Positions 12,794 to 26,204 are shown, counted from the stretch's first letter. The stretch is 64,000 bases of DNA from Glandiceps talaboti (GCF_964340395.1 NC_135549.1:24697342-24761341), one strand, 5' to 3'. The notes: generated by a model from the sequence alone, not told the origin. Numbers and translations are program-made.

Positions 12794-14385
12794 ATGCTTT
12801 TCGCAAATTCCATTCAATTGTCTTTGCGGGAATGGAATTATTTGGCAGAAGAAAACCACAGTCCAGAATTAACTCGGGATGAATTTGAATTCCTAGACAA
12901 AGTATATAATGGTGATGTTGAGGGAACGAAAACACTGTTACAGGTAAGTAAGTTGAAGAACGAGTACACAATTGTGATTATATGTATTTCGGCACTCAAA
13001 CAATTTAGCGGAAAGACAATGTTCACATTATTGCTCCATCGCATCTTATTTCAGCGGATTCAATCATTTTAAATTCAATGTGAACACTTTAAATTGTAAC
13101 TACATTTATTGATTGCCACATAAACGTATAGTTACTCATATTTCAAATTTTTTGGGCGAGAAAAATGTTTATGCAAAAATTGTTGCAAAACTATAATACT
13201 ATCACAAAGACGAAACAGTATCAAATATGAGAAAAACTATGAAAAGAAAAAAAAATCAATTAATCACCTTTTGTTTCATTCATTATTTGTTTTCCCTTTA
13301 ACACCATATATAATCATTTCTAGAATAAATCAGACAATATTAACGTCAATTGTAAAGGCAAACACGATGGGAAATGGACCACTCCATTACAAATAGCTGC
13401 AACGAATAACGATTTTTATATGGTAAAAGTACTGTTGGATAATGGAGCAACGCGTCTGGACAAGCCATCCGTGATAAACGGTAGGAATACATGTTTTTGT
13501 ATGTCCATATCAAAATATATGTCAGAAGTAGTTCAATTCATTACGTAAACATAGAACTGTTTTCGTGAACAACATATTGCAAGTCATCTTTTCTTAACTG
13601 CAACCATTATACCAGCAATATTTTTATAATTAGTGAACAGCCGCTTTATTCAATAGCAAATCGAAAATATAGAAGCAATTTCTTTTAAACGAACAATGAA
13701 ACAACCGAACTATCAATCAATGAGATCCCCGATGAGGAAATATATACATGCAAACCACAATAGAAAGAAATTCTTTAAAATCCATGGAACTTTTGCTAAG
13801 AATTTCATGGTATTCTCATATCCAAGAGATATGTTACTAGGCTGGTATGAAAATTAGCTACCCACTGTATAATAGTAACAACAGTTTTCATGAACTCTCA
13901 ATAGTATATTGTTATTTATGTACAGGTCAAACTAAAGACATCATTAATGACACATCCAGATTAGACAAATATCAAGCTCTTTGTAGTCCTAGCTATATAT
14001 GTCTGGCTTATGATGATCCCATTATTGCAATTATGGATTTATCTGCTGAGTTACAAACACTTTCCAAATCTAGGGACATTGTCGATACATCAAAGGTAAT
14101 TGAATATTTTATTACTAATTTTACATGAATTGTGTGAGTTGCCTAACATGTATATGTCGGAGCGTTTATGTTGATCAGTGAGTATAAACTTTGTATTATA
14201 GTTTTCAGTAAGTATATAAATAGATTCAACTATTCAATAACGCAACATGTGTTGTATAGCCTCGGATATCATATTAAATCAATCAGAGTAGACCATGAAA
14301 TGTTGTAAACATTGCTATAAAAATAATGTCTAAAATTAGAAACAAAACACTTTGTCGTCATCGTCATCATCACCAACACCACCAC

Positions 14386-14425
<40 letters not shown>

Positions 14426-17063
14426 TTATTATTATTATTATTATTATTCAGATTACAGTACAAAATATCAAACTAGTTGGATCACAATTGATACATTGTA
14501 ATGGTCGCCACTTACTTTAGTGAGGGTTATATTCTGAAAGATTACTATCACTGCTATAATCGTACTACATCACTATATAAACATATACATAGGATTTCAA
14601 TTTGCCTGTAGAAACAAAAAAAAACACAACTGCTGATTTGACCATTAGCCTCTGACGTCATCATGTAGTGACATTCGTGTAACTCGTACACTTACTATTA
14701 AAGGCTGTTGTGGTGAATATATTAAAAAATAGTATTGTCGACCAAACATTCAACACATAGAAAAATGGGAATAGTAAATATTGACGGGAATCCAAAGTGC
14801 CACCATAATGAAACAAAATTGCATTACTGTGCTAAAATGTGAAACATATGCCCTCGGGCATAACCTTCTGTAAAGACGAAAATATTAAATTCATTAATGT
14901 AAGGTCCCTGTCTCAGGTGACATCGAGGACATATTTGAATTTTATTAATGAAAACATATTTAACAGAACAGTAATGAATATTAATTGAAAGGTACATGTA
15001 TGACAAAATGTAAGGTTTATAACCCTCGCTCGTTTTGTTTTTGAAATGTTTGAATTAACTGTAGAGATAATGATTCTTCAAGCCATTCGAATTAGTAGAC
15101 GAAGCATAGAATGTGAAATAGGTAGTATTCAAGAACATTAATTCTAACTGCTCAGTATAAGGCACAAGGCTTAACGTTAATCATTCTGTACATTAATCAT
15201 CATTACTACGATATTATCAAGTTCTTTCGAACAAGCATTTTCACATTTTGATTCAACGTATCGCATCAAGAAGAGGAACCATCCCTCTTTCTAAAAGTGG
15301 ACGACGTATAACGTTTGCAAAAAATATTAATTTAATGATTAGACCAATTCTGTAATACATTGTTTTAAATTATTTTTTCCATGCTAGATCATACGAATAA
15401 GGAAATTAACGAACCACTGAATAACATACTAATATTTTTTTATGTTTAACGAAATTAAAGAAGATATTAACCAGGATGAATGCAGGCAGGACAATACCGA
15501 TGATTAATGCACTACATGTACTGTCAGCAATAAACATGTTTTTTTTTTTTTTGCACAGTGCTCTGTGCAAAGATTTAATATTTCCAGTTAGCAAACACTT
15601 GGAAATAACAATTACACATGCAAACATCTATTATTTGAATTGTGGTCATTCCTTCGTCACGTTAGAAAACAGCAAAGTAGAAACCAACAAGTAATTTCTT
15701 TAAAATGTTGTTTAATTCTGCACTGTAGGTCGAATATGTTACGTTAAAACTACAAACGAATCAGTTTGTTGTGGATCTACTAGAATGCTGCCAAAGTTCA
15801 AAAGAAGTAAAAACTCTTCTGATGGGTAACCTAGTCGAGAAGAGGAGCAAACAATGTTTACCTGTACTCTCGAAAGCCATTGAGACAAGGCAAATACAGG
15901 TATGAAATCACATTTATTTTTAATTCTCGGACTCGACGTCTTGGTGAATATTTGGATATTTAAAATCGGTTTTGGAAAGTTGTGTCTCTCGGTATAGATG
16001 GGTACGTTTGTTTTTCTGAACATTTCAACAATAAAAATAATAAAAGACAACCTTACCAGATAATAAATCTAACAAATTAAAGTAATTTGAATACTGTTAT
16101 GACCTTGAAAGTGGTTATACCTCTCTAAATATATTACCCCGTTATATTTACAGTTTGTTGCCCACCATAAGTGCCACAGAATAGCAAGAGACGAATGGTT
16201 GAGATGCCAACCACGATGGCACAGGAGAGACGGTTTTGGTTGGACACTTCTTTATCACATATATTGTTTTTTCATCTATCTTTGCTTTCTGCCGTTCTTA
16301 GCTATTATTTATATCATTCTTCCCTGCTCTCCAGTGCGATATGTGCTTGACACTCCGAAGGCTAAATTTATCATGCAAACACTTTCTTATTTACTTTTCC
16401 TAATTTCGCAGCTTGTACTGTACATATATTTTGATTTTACAGCTAACGATAATAGGCGGGATGTTCTCTGTTATGGTATTCTTATTCATAGCATTGCCTT
16501 ACTTTGGACAGAGATATTAAGAATGTATACTCATAGTATGGAAGTGTACGTGGCTGATTTATGGAACTATCTTCATCTAATGGCTATATTTTCCGCAATG
16601 GTCGACACCGCATTACGGCCCATAGATAGCCGTTATTGCCTGGATGTGTCATTTGTTGCCTATTGGGACACCTCGTCATGTTTCTTTCTAACTTTATCCT
16701 GTCTTCGCTTTCTACATTGCTTATTTTTAAATATTTATCTTGGTCCTATGCTTATGCTATTTGTTGCAATGATATGGGATGTCACTAAGTTCATCATTAT
16801 CTTTGTATACACTGTTCTGTGCTTTGCCATTGGATTCTACTACCTGTATCATAAAAACGTGAAACAATTTTCAAAGTAAGTATACCGAACGCGAACACTG
16901 TGGAGTGTAAACAACCATCGTTTGCATTTCTCACAAAATCACTATTTTACTGTAATATGCCATCTGGTGTAATCTTTTATTACAATATTGCAATACTATT
17001 ACATCAAATTTCGTTAAAACATTTTTAATTCTACTTAAATCAATCAACCAACCAACCAACCAA

Positions 17064-17105
<42 letters not shown>

Positions 17106-17145
17106 TCATGCAATACATAAACTCGTTGATTGATTGATCAGTCCA

Positions 17146-17179
<34 letters not shown>

Positions 17180-20048
17180 CATACATGCATACATACATAA
17201 CATACATACATGCATGCGTGCATACATGAATTCAATCACACCACTCAGCCTCAACCAACTAAGCAGTCTGTCAGGCAGGCAATAATTTATCAAACAATTA
17301 ATCCATTTACCACCCGTCGAGCTCTGTATTAACACATTCATATACTTTACTGTGGTCTGTCAGAAATATACATTACTTACAAAATGCAAGTGTCTCATAA
17401 TGAAAGTGTGTTGATGCACCTTTTATTTCAATGAGTCATTTCATAATTAATTAGTTACGGTTTCCAGACAATGTCTTAAGAATGGGAAATTTATTTTCAC
17501 ATAATTTGGTACACGCATCGATGATAACAAGGCGCTTGTGTTGTAAGGATTTTATTGATATATAGTTTGATTGTTAACTGAGTTGTTTGCAGAATTACTG
17601 ATTTTTGGTAGTTAGGAAATATCAGAAAGCATGCTTTAAATTTCACATGACTTGGTGGATATACTGACAATGATCATGCATGTGTTCAATGAATTCTTTA
17701 AAATTCATACTTCAAAATACATACAAGTTGGTACATACATTGATGATAACAAGGATATGTGAACAGCGGGTCTTACGGAAGGCGGTCAGTTTACATGTTT
17801 TTTCTTCATTGTAGCATGGACTTGAGTATCATGACGCTTTTGACAATGATTTTTGGTAGTGATCCCTCAAAGAGTATTATTGATGTAAACATTTCATACA
17901 ATGCATCTATGGACTGTGATGGGCACTTTGATATAACAATATATTATAAGATATTTGGGTATACATTGTATTTGACATTCGGGTTATTGGCTGTGGTTAT
18001 TCTTCTAAATATCTGCATTGCTATGATGTCTGACACGTATTCAAGGCTACAGGTGAGATACCTCAATGTTTTGTTAGTATGGCAACTTCATCTTTTTAAC
18101 AAGCGAGGATGCGTGAGAAAAAAACGTGCATTGATTACTAATTTATGAGAAATAATAATTCAATCACAATACAATAAATGCATCATTTCTAAAAAAAATA
18201 TAAAGTGTATAATTGAATCGTGTACTGCCTAGTTCATGAAATTGTTTGACTACTTTGTGATCAAAGTGGGTACATACAGGTGTCTGATTCAGAAATTGAA
18301 AATTTAACTAATGAATAAATTACTTACAAGTCAGTAATAGTGTTTATATCATCTAATAACTGTAGCCTATTTCACTTATGAGTGTGTAGGACAGCTTCAA
18401 AATAAATTTCAGATCACTTCAGCACCTTAGCAGACTGTTTTGAGGAAAGGCTAGGCAACACTTGATAACACAACTTGTCTACATTTAATCAGAAACTGTT
18501 ATACAATGACTTGTTAAACAAATGTGGCATTCACTTCAAACATTTCCAAGCCGAACGTTCTCACATATATTTAATATATTTCATTGCAGCAAGATATAGA
18601 TACCTACTGGAAGTTCTTCAGAACTACTGTTTGGCTACAGTATATGCATGGTGACACCCCTGTATTGCCTGCACCGTACAATATCATCCCATCTATTTCT
18701 TGTCTCAAGTATCTGTGGTCGAGGTGTAGACATAATCACTTGGATGAAATCCAGAATGATATAGAGGTAATGCGCTTGTCGGGGATTGTTTGTTCTGTAA
18801 AATTGTGCATGAAGAAATGGTTATTGTTAAGATCTTTATATACTTGAACTTGATATTGACGTTACATAATGAAGGTCCACGCGTTTTATCACATATTCAT
18901 ATACTGCACTAAACTACACTATCAGAGAAAACTTTTAAAACGGCATTTTTAGTGCACTCTGTCTGTGTGTGCCGCCCTTTAATTTTACTCTGTAACATAA
19001 CATTATTTCAGTCATGTATGTATGTATGTATGTATGTATGTATGTATGTATGTATGTATGTGTTTTCAATTGTGTTGCTTGATCCAAAGGCATTTGTCCA
19101 CAGGTGTGTTCTGCATATCTCTTATCTCATATCTTTATTTTGTTTACTTCCAACATATGTACTTAAATATGTTGTTATTATTTTGTCGTGTATCATGTAT
19201 GTAGTTTAGATTTTTAGTCAGTTCTGGACGGTTAATACGGTCCGCCATTTTATACAACTGTAGCGTCTTAGCGAGTCACTACACACACACACACACTACT
19301 CAGACGGTAAACAAACGAATTTAACATTTTATATAAATTCGCAACTAGAGCACAATACAACTTTATAACTTTGTTATACTTATAAAATATTAGATAACCC
19401 ACAGTGTCGATATCCTGAAGACTGTACTGAAACCTCCACTGGAGAAATGTACACTAATTAAACATCATGGATTACACTGTGATCAATAGAGAAACTTGCT
19501 GCAAGTAGGTCGTTTTACCGCAGCTTGAGACAGGCTAACAGGTGCATTTGAACAAATTTGTAATACTATTGTAAGGCATAGAATCAGACTTAATTAGTCC
19601 ACAAATGACAAAGAGACTGTAATGGTAGATTCTAATATTAACAAAACATAAACTCTAATGGAGTCCTGTTATTCCTTTTTTTTAAACAGATGGTTATTTC
19701 AAAAGAAACAGATTCTTCAGAAAGTAAACGAAAAGGTCTATCATATAAAGAGGTGAGGTATAAATAATTTACTCTTTTCTTTAAGGTGCCCAATCAAACT
19801 CTTTCATTATGTATGCCAATTCACTTTTATTAATGTTCCTTTCCATATACATGTATATGACCTGGAAATCACAGCTGACGAAGATATTGATATGCAGATA
19901 CCTATTAAAGGAAAGAATAATTGAAAAATCTGGAAAGATATTCGCAAAACAGAAATTGGATACACCACGGTCTGACGATGTTCAGGGGAATACCGCCACG
20001 GTGTTTGAGACAGCAAACATCGAAACCACTGAAGTTACATTGATGTGA
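12794..20048 (+). CDS. TRPC-like cation channel, copy C, apparently complete with nine exons
   Basis: Exons: 12794-12943, 13324-13480, 13926-14095, 15729-15899, 16154-16875, 17815-18052, 18590-18766, 19690-19752 and 19875-20048. All have GT..AG borders and compatible phases, giving about 673 residues, which is short for a TRPC. Residues 1-216 form the N-terminal domain with an ankyrin repeat (TPLQIAATNNDFYMVKVLL) and LLECCQSSKEVKTLL. Exon 5 opens with FVAHHKC, like the FVAHPNC of TRPCs, then encodes the pre-S1 helix and S1-S5; the S3 start ADLWNYL and S4-S5 RFLHCLFLNIYLGP are TRPC-like. Exon 6 gives the pore (IMTLLTMIFG, where classical TRPCs have LFW.IFGL) and S6 (VVILLNICIAMMSDTY). Exon 7 carries YWKFFRTTVW and LPAPYNIIPS. 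Expected role: a non-selective, possibly calcium-permeable, plasma-membrane channel. The altered pore loop makes ion selectivity uncertain. The start was chosen because copy B shares the same ATG and exon 1 length. Confidence 0.88.
14354..14448. repeat. (CAT)n then (TTA)n microsatellite in intron 3 of copy C
   Basis: CATCATCAT (interrupted by CAC) is followed by TTATTATTA. Histidine and methionine repeats on either strand are artefacts of the repeat. Confidence 0.95.
16876..17814. other. intron 5 of copy C with (CAAT)n and (CATA)n tracts
   Basis: The intron holds CAAC/CAAT repeats at about 17040-17105 and a degenerate CATA tract at about 17140-17218. The acceptor used is TTCATTGTAG ending at 17814, which restores frame with exon 5. 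An open frame starting upstream at 17759 would bypass this acceptor but does not join exon 5 in phase. Confidence 0.7.
19015..19061. repeat. (TGTA)n microsatellite in intron 7 of copy C
   Basis: It is the counterpart of the longer tract at 438-529 in copy A. Confidence 0.9.
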
Positions 20049-20790
20049 TATTATATGGTTCTAACACGAAATAAACAAAGACAATAGTGAAATCAAGAAC
20101 TTGATAAATATTGGTTCATGTTCCAATGTATCGCAGAATGCCATCCATGTAAATAATTTTAAAAAAAAGGGGGGGGGGGACATATATACACGAGGAATTC
20201 CGAAAACGCTAAATCTGCCTTTATATAAGCTCAATTCTAAATTTAAAACTTTAAGAATTTCTGATTGAATAATGGACAAAAAAATGCAAGTTCTTGTTCG
20301 CGCTTAAATTTACGTACGGAAAAGGTAGATTATCATGTTCAATTTTACCACTTATAACTCAACCAGTGAATCACAATGCTGTTGTACTGTCTCGTTTTAC
20401 CGATTGTATTGTAAATATTCTTGAACAGAATCGCATAACTACTACACATTTAATTGTACAAATGCATATTACAATAAATAATTATTATTATAAACAATAT
20501 AACGTATCAGCTCTACAGTATTTGAATAGTCAGCACAGTCAACAGGTGAAACCTATCGAATGATGAATAAATCACCCCTACAATAATACATAGCATCTAA
20601 AATAACATACATGTCAAGTTTAAACCAGATGTTTCAAATACATTTATACAAGTTATTTTTGTATATATTTCTGGAGGACGTCGTCTTGCTAAATTGGCAT
20701 CATTTTATGAAATATCGTATTGTTCGTAGATGAATTAAAAATCAAAGACAAAATAATAAAATACTGATTAATTGTATGGTATATATATAT
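20049..20790. other. 3' flank of copy C
   Basis: Similarity to the copy A 3' flank continues only to about 20110 (AATAAACAAA is shared; an AATAAA near 20070 could serve polyadenylation). After that there is AT-rich sequence with a G run at about 20169. No gene is recognised. Confidence 0.6.
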
Positions 20791-21154
20791 GGCCCCAAAA
20801 AAATTATCTGGTTCTGGTCAGGGTAAACTTTCTAAAGTGGTGCGACGACGCGAATTTTTTTTTTTTTTTTTACCTCATTTTTTTTTTTGCAAATTAGTAA
20901 ATACACATTTTTTTTGACACGTTACATACTCTGTTCTATCATATTTATCTCTTGAAAAAACGTTTTCTTTAAAGCAGTTCAGGCTTTGTATTTATGCAGT
21001 CTTGGCATGTAGGGTAGATTTCAGCTGCTTGTTCTCCTGATATCAGGAATAAAAAAGGAACGCGAAAGCAAAAGTTATCGGAAAAAACGGATCGACGCAA
21101 GGGTATTCAGGGCACGCGCGCGCTGACCAGAACCAGATATATATTTTTTTGGCC
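20791..21154. mobile_element. 364-bp inverted-repeat element (MITE-like)
   Basis: The left end GGCCCCAAAAAAATTATCTG continues with GTTCTGGTCAG. The right end is the inverse, CTGACCAGAACCAGAT, then a T run and GGCC. No coding sequence lies inside; the interior has long T runs and a CG-rich stretch (GGCACGCGCGCGC) at the right arm. The flanks are AT-rich on both sides, so a target duplication cannot be fixed. Confidence 0.6.
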
Positions 21155-21950
21155 TTATAAGTTATATATGTATCGTTGTAAACGTCAGGGAGACGTTTGT
21201 AATGATGTCATTGTTTACCCGGATGCCGTTAAGCAATCTGGGAGTCTCTGGAAAATTCCATGAAATAGCGCATGGTGGACGAAGTGACAGGAGCTCTCTG
21301 GTCTGAGCTCCGGCTGGTAGTAAAATCTATAGCCCCTTGAATTCATCTGACCAAGATCTATAGCCATACCGTTGTAGGTAGGGAAACAGTTAATCGATGG
21401 ACGTAGGTGAGAATCCTGATTTAGTCCTGTTAGCCGAAGTACTCCTTCGCTTGTGGGCAGGCCACGAACCCGTCTTTTTCATTGTCATATACAGACAGTA
21501 TCACAGACTGAGCGAAGCTTGTTCATTTTTATCCAGTCTATGACATTTGGTAGGTTATCGTTGGGATATTTTAGCGTTTAATTTACAGAGACGCTTGGCT
21601 TTGTTCATTTGCTGAGGAGGTTTCTTGCCAATTGTGTGTGTTTGGGCTATCGTGTGATTGTGGGGCGTGCGGGGATAATCGGTTGCATCCATCATTGTTG
21701 CTTTGGACAGCCACTTCGGCCTGATAGGTGGACCATTCCCTATCAGAGTAACATTGGTGTGACTGGTATCTCTGCTTCGATACTTATTTTGTGTTCGGTG
21801 GGGTCCCCTGTTTGATCGTTCTTGTGTGAGTGCGGATATGGCAGAAACCCCGAGCACCGGAAGTTGAGTAGACAGGGACAGTTCATATGCAGGAGGCGGG
21901 GTCATGCTCGTCTTTGGCTAATGCAGCCAGACCAGATCAGTATTAAGCTT
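21155..21950. other. possible 5' leader or LTR of the gypsy-type relic
   Basis: This moderately GC-rich segment precedes the gag-like frames. No matching 3' copy exists in the window, so an LTR cannot be confirmed. Short open frames on both strands look accidental. Confidence 0.3.
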
Positions 21951-21954
21951 ATGG

Positions 21955-22507
21955 TACAACTGATTTTGCTGAGTATGAGATTCATTTACCAGCCTGTGCT
22001 GCAGCTGCACGATGGAATGAACAGGGCAAATATAAGATATTAGTTGCACGTTTGAAAGGTACTGCAAAAGGGCTTCATTGACTGCTAGTTCAATAGGCTA
22101 AGGCCAGGAGGATGCTTTTCGATTGGCTGCTCATAGTATTACACGTAAATCAGAAGTCAATGCGCGAGTTATCTCAGGAAGTTAGTGAGGTAGTAATGAA
22201 AGCATACCCAGAGGCAACTGGTAGTATGAAACAGCGGTTGTGTACTGAAGTGTTTTTCGATGCTGTTAAGGAAGAGACAATAAAGGGGAAAATTAATGAA
22301 ATTGGTCGTTCTGCTGGTGCTGCTTTTGAGGATGTAGTAAAGGCTGCTATAGCTGAGGAAAATTTTCTCAAGTTCAGTGGGAAAGGTCGGTTGTCATGGA
22401 AACGGCCAGTTAGTACCAAAGCCATTGATGAGGGTGGAAATTGGAGTGAATTTAAATCATCAACGGAGTCATTGGTAGATAGTGTGTCGGAATTGAGACA
22501 GGTATGA
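21955..22507 (+). pseudogene. Ty3/gypsy Gag-like relic
   Basis: The first frame (21955-22079) encodes FAEYEIHLPACAAAARWNEQ then LVARLKGTA, typical of the start of a gypsy capsid domain, and ends in a stop. A second frame to 22507 carries LSQEVSEVVMKAYPEAT, QRLCTEVFFDAV and FEDVVKAAIAEE, which fits the C-terminal part of the retrotransposon Gag domain. At least one frameshift separates them. No zinc knuckle or protease is seen before reverse transcriptase begins, so an internal deletion is likely. Gag would form the capsid that packages the element's RNA. Confidence 0.7.
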
Positions 22508-23265
22508 TACATTTCGAGAGTGATGAACAGAAGCAAAAAGTTGCTGAAGTGTTGACGTCATATTCTGAAGTGTTTAGCAGGGATTCTATGGATTTAGGGA
22601 GAACGGTTTTAACTACACACCACATAGATGCAAAGGATGCTACACCTGTCAAATTGGCCCCTTATTGAGCCCCTTTTTGGAAAAAGAAAGAAATTGACCG
22701 TCAGCTTCAGGCTTTTGTTGATAAGGGACGACTAGTTGAGTCCAATTCTGCCTGGTCATCGCCATGTTTGTTGGTAGCAAAGAAGGATGGGTCACAAAGA
22801 CTTGTGGTCGACTATAGACTTCTGAATGCAAAGACAGTTTATAAGAATGCTCAACCAATTCCAAGAATTGAAGATAGTCTTGAGGCAATGAGTTATACAT
22901 TTCCTCTTTTGTCAGGTTTGTCTTTCGGGTATTATCAGGTTGCTATGGATGAATCCAGTAGGGAAAAGACAGCTATATTGACTCCATCTGGACGTCACCT
23001 TGAATGGACTGTTTTGCCAACGGGGTTGTGTAATTCTCCAAGCACATTTGAGAAAATGATGGAAAACATATTTAGAAACAAACCACACATTTCTTTGGTT
23101 TTAATTCAACTTCAAGTTTGCTTGTCTCAGCCCTGAAAAACCACTTTCAATCTTTCTAACAGCGATTCAAAACAGTCTCCATACAATCGTACATCATCCA
23201 GATACAAAAGCAATATATCCCATTGTAAACCCTGAAGTCGAATTTCTTGGGCACCGTATTTCTAT
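22508..23265 (+). pseudogene. Ty3/gypsy reverse transcriptase relic with an inverted palm block
   Basis: Reverse transcriptase motifs occur in order on the + strand: SAWSSPCLLVAKKDGSQRLV, VDYRLLN, PIPRIEDSL, LSFGYYQVAMDE, KTAILTPSGRHLEWTVLPTG and STFEKMMENIF, ending at about 23080. The catalytic segment then appears on the minus strand (about 23228-23085) as LLLYLDDVRLYG and LLERLKVVFQG, ending in QANLKL. The + strand resumes at about 23233 with VEFLGHRIS. There is an in-frame stop at 22666-22668. The order shows that about 145 bp are inverted in place. RNase H and integrase are absent. The element is dead. Confidence 0.85.
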
Positions 23266-24105
23266 CATTTAAGGCCACTACGGTTAAGACCTTCTATTAT
23301 TCAAGGCCACTACCCTCTGAAGTAATGTGTTCAGTTCCTAAATACATGTTAGAACACTTAATTGTAACAGATTTTGAACACAGTTTATGTGTTCAATATA
23401 AATACTAGAACCGCATGTTTTCAGATTTAGAATGCATGTGTTCAGATTTAGAACACAGTGTTTTTATTTTTGAATGCATAACATATGTTCAATGTTGACG
23501 CATCAAAACACTAACAGTTTTTGAACACAAAGTAAGTGTTCAGAACAAGCAAATAGAACACATGCATTCTAAACAAACTCAACAATACATGTACAGCACA
23601 CAATACCTACAATACATAAGTTCTCAATGCAATTATTACAAATCAAAACTGGATATTAGAATCCATCTCTAGTTGTCAACCAAAATTATTCAACTTACAA
23701 TGGATAATGAATTCAACATTAAAAATAATGTAGTTGGCTGGTCATTTCAATTATCAATTCAATTATAAAATTATTGAACTTACAATAGATGAATTCAACA
23801 TTAAAAACGTGTTTACTATATTAATTTTATCATTTATTAAAGTCTATAAGCAATAAAAAGACGTACGAGACAGACCATAAAACGTGTGTGCTGCTCGTTG
23901 AAAGTGGACACCAAAACAGTTTCTGGTGTATGGCAATGGCACAACTAAAAATGGGTCTGGGTCTTTATAATTATTGAGAGTTAATTGTCATTGTCAAATG
24001 TATTCCATTTTCCCGTAATTTCCTTAAATAGTAACTTGTAACCTTGTGACCTTCAATTTAAATGGCTCTTCAATCACGAAAGACTGCAGAATACCGAGAA
24101 TCATT
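23266..24105. repeat. region with repeated GTGTTCA / TGAACAC words
   Basis: Between about 23325 and 23580 the words GTGTTCA, GAACACA and ATGCATGTGTTC recur in both orientations. Around them is AT-rich sequence with a duplicated AATTATNNAACTTACAAT motif at about 23686 and 23768. No gene is seen. Confidence 0.5.
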
Positions 24106-24109
24106 GCAT

Positions 24110-24262
24110 ATCTTGCTGGATAGTTCAGATGTCAATATGCTTTGTATCACCTACAATGTGAATACCACAGACTTCACCAGCTCTTAAGAAGACTAGCAGA
24201 CTTGGTGCTTCGCATTCTTTGCTGGTGAGATGTGTCACTATATCTTCATCTGCTACATCCTA
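24110..24262 (-). CDS. possible isolated exon, unrecognised
   Basis: On the minus strand, after a TTAG acceptor near 24262, an open stretch reads DVADEDIVTHLTSKECEAP and then LLVFLRAGEVCGIHIVGDT before a stop. The composition looks protein-like, but I do not recognise the family and cannot connect it to neighbours. Confidence 0.3.
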
Positions 24263-26204
24263 ACAGAATATGAAAAAAAGAAATTTTACTCATCTCAATT
24301 ATTCATGCATATTTCCTATATTTTTTACCCAAGATAACATAAATTCACACAAACTTTTTACAATGCTGAATGCAATGGACATATAGAAAACCTTGCTTAA
24401 ATATTGCCCATATCAAAATTTAAAAAATACACCTGTTTTCTTCATCAATGGCTGTAACCTTGTGACACGAGCATTAGATTTGTAGTTTTTATATCTTTGT
24501 ACATGTAGTACTATATAATAATATACATCTGTGAATGTTGAATATAAATGTTCCAAATCTGTTGTAACTTTAAAATGTTCGCAAAATCACATAAAGCTTT
24601 CTAAACTAAGATTCCAAACTTCAAATCAATCTTGGTATAGGAGAGTTGCTATGAACATATGTTACCAAAGTGCACTCTCAAACAGTGCGCCTCCTTGTGG
24701 TCTCTATCCCTTCACTCACCTCTGCCACAGGTGCTCCAAGGGGATGAAAATCATCCCATGTGAATATTTTCGTACAATACAACATCTTGTCATAATAGTG
24801 TCATAGTGTCACTGAATGTATACTTCACAAAAGGAGCAGATATCATTTAAAATAAATTCTGAAACACCTAAACTATAACGTACCATGGAGGTCTTATATT
24901 AGGCTGAATGAAACTACTTCCGGAAAGGACTTGACCTTAGTCATTTGGCTTTCTGAATAGCTACTTGTATCTGGAGAAAAATAAAGCTAATATTTTGCCA
25001 TGTTAAGAAAAGTTTCTTCCTTGAACTTTGGTGATGAAAAATTTGGTGTTGGCAGTGATAGCTAGCTTTGAACAAGAATGGTGGAGAAATCTATGTTGGT
25101 CATTTCAGGGATCACTTGTAAATAGTCCGCTACCAGTGGCAGAGGTGAGCATAGGGAAAGTAGTGACTGCAAGGAGGCGTTGTGTGGTTAGTGACCATAG
25201 TGCCAATTTTAATGTCATTTGTACCCAATGTGTCAGTTGTTTGACAAGCATTGCATCTTCCACTCAACTTGATACCTACTGTTTTATAAAATAAACCAAA
25301 ACCATTGAATGTATGCTGTTTTGGTGGCCATACAAAAATACACACACTAAGGTAGGGGTTATTCATCACATTAAACAGACCAAGGCATTTCTTTTTCAGT
25401 CTTATGAGAAATATATAGAGATGTTATGGATTGTAAATCTGATGTTGTGTGCTGGAAGGCATTCATGCATTTTGCATGCACATGTGTTTCAACAATCAAA
25501 AACCATGTTTTTTTTGCTATTTTTCCTCTATATGGGCTTGATATGGTACTGTCTAGAAAGTGGTACCCACAGGTAGAGAATTAAGTTATTTGTAATGATT
25601 ACCTCTGTAACTATGGTAATTGATCCCCTTGCAGGTGATTTTTTCCTACCATGTTTAATTAAGATCCTCTTCTCCATATAGTGAATGACTGGCAACATAT
25701 GTTATGGCTCCTACAAGTATAAAATATTAAGTCATCGACAAAAATGTTAATCAATAATATATCTCATATTACCATATGTATTATAAGAGAACTTTGTGAC
25801 ACATTTAATATAGTGCAAGTGTGTCGTACTGCTACTACTTGTACATGTGAGAGGGCCAAGTCCTGTGTGTCGTGTTTTCACAAGTGCAGCAAGTAAAACT
25901 ACAACAAAAATAACCCAAATCAGTAATTTTATACTTGTGCAGCACCCACACTTGCAATATCACATCACAGGGTTCTGTTTTTTATTACATATTCAGAGGT
26001 CAGCAAATCCACTACCCCGGGCTCTGCACGGGCTAGCATTTGTTTTGGCTGGACTAGTAAATTTGGACACACACTAGCCCGACAGTCTACTAGTAAATAT
26101 AACCAATAGTGTATTTCATAGCACATGGTTCAAGAGAAAATCACTGAAATCAGCGAAAGTTTCTATGATCTTTGTGGGGGGTTGAACCAAATCTTACATT
26201 CTGT
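24263..26204. other. no supported gene
   Basis: A weak inverted similarity links about 24690-24735 (CGCCTCCTTG..CTCACCTCTGCCAC) with about 25131-25180, perhaps an eroded inverted-repeat element. Near 26015-26095 there are repeated CTAGCCC / CTAGTAAAT words. I support no coding feature. Confidence 0.4.

Noticed and set aside
17759-17814. Use of an upstream ATG at 17759 as start of a separate pore-containing gene
   Set aside because: The acceptor at 17814 restores phase with exon 5 and gives a standard channel; the upstream ATG lies in the intron.
21609-21905. Open frames on both strands before the gypsy Gag
   Set aside because: They overlap in antisense, match no Gag landmark and precede the recognisable Gag start.
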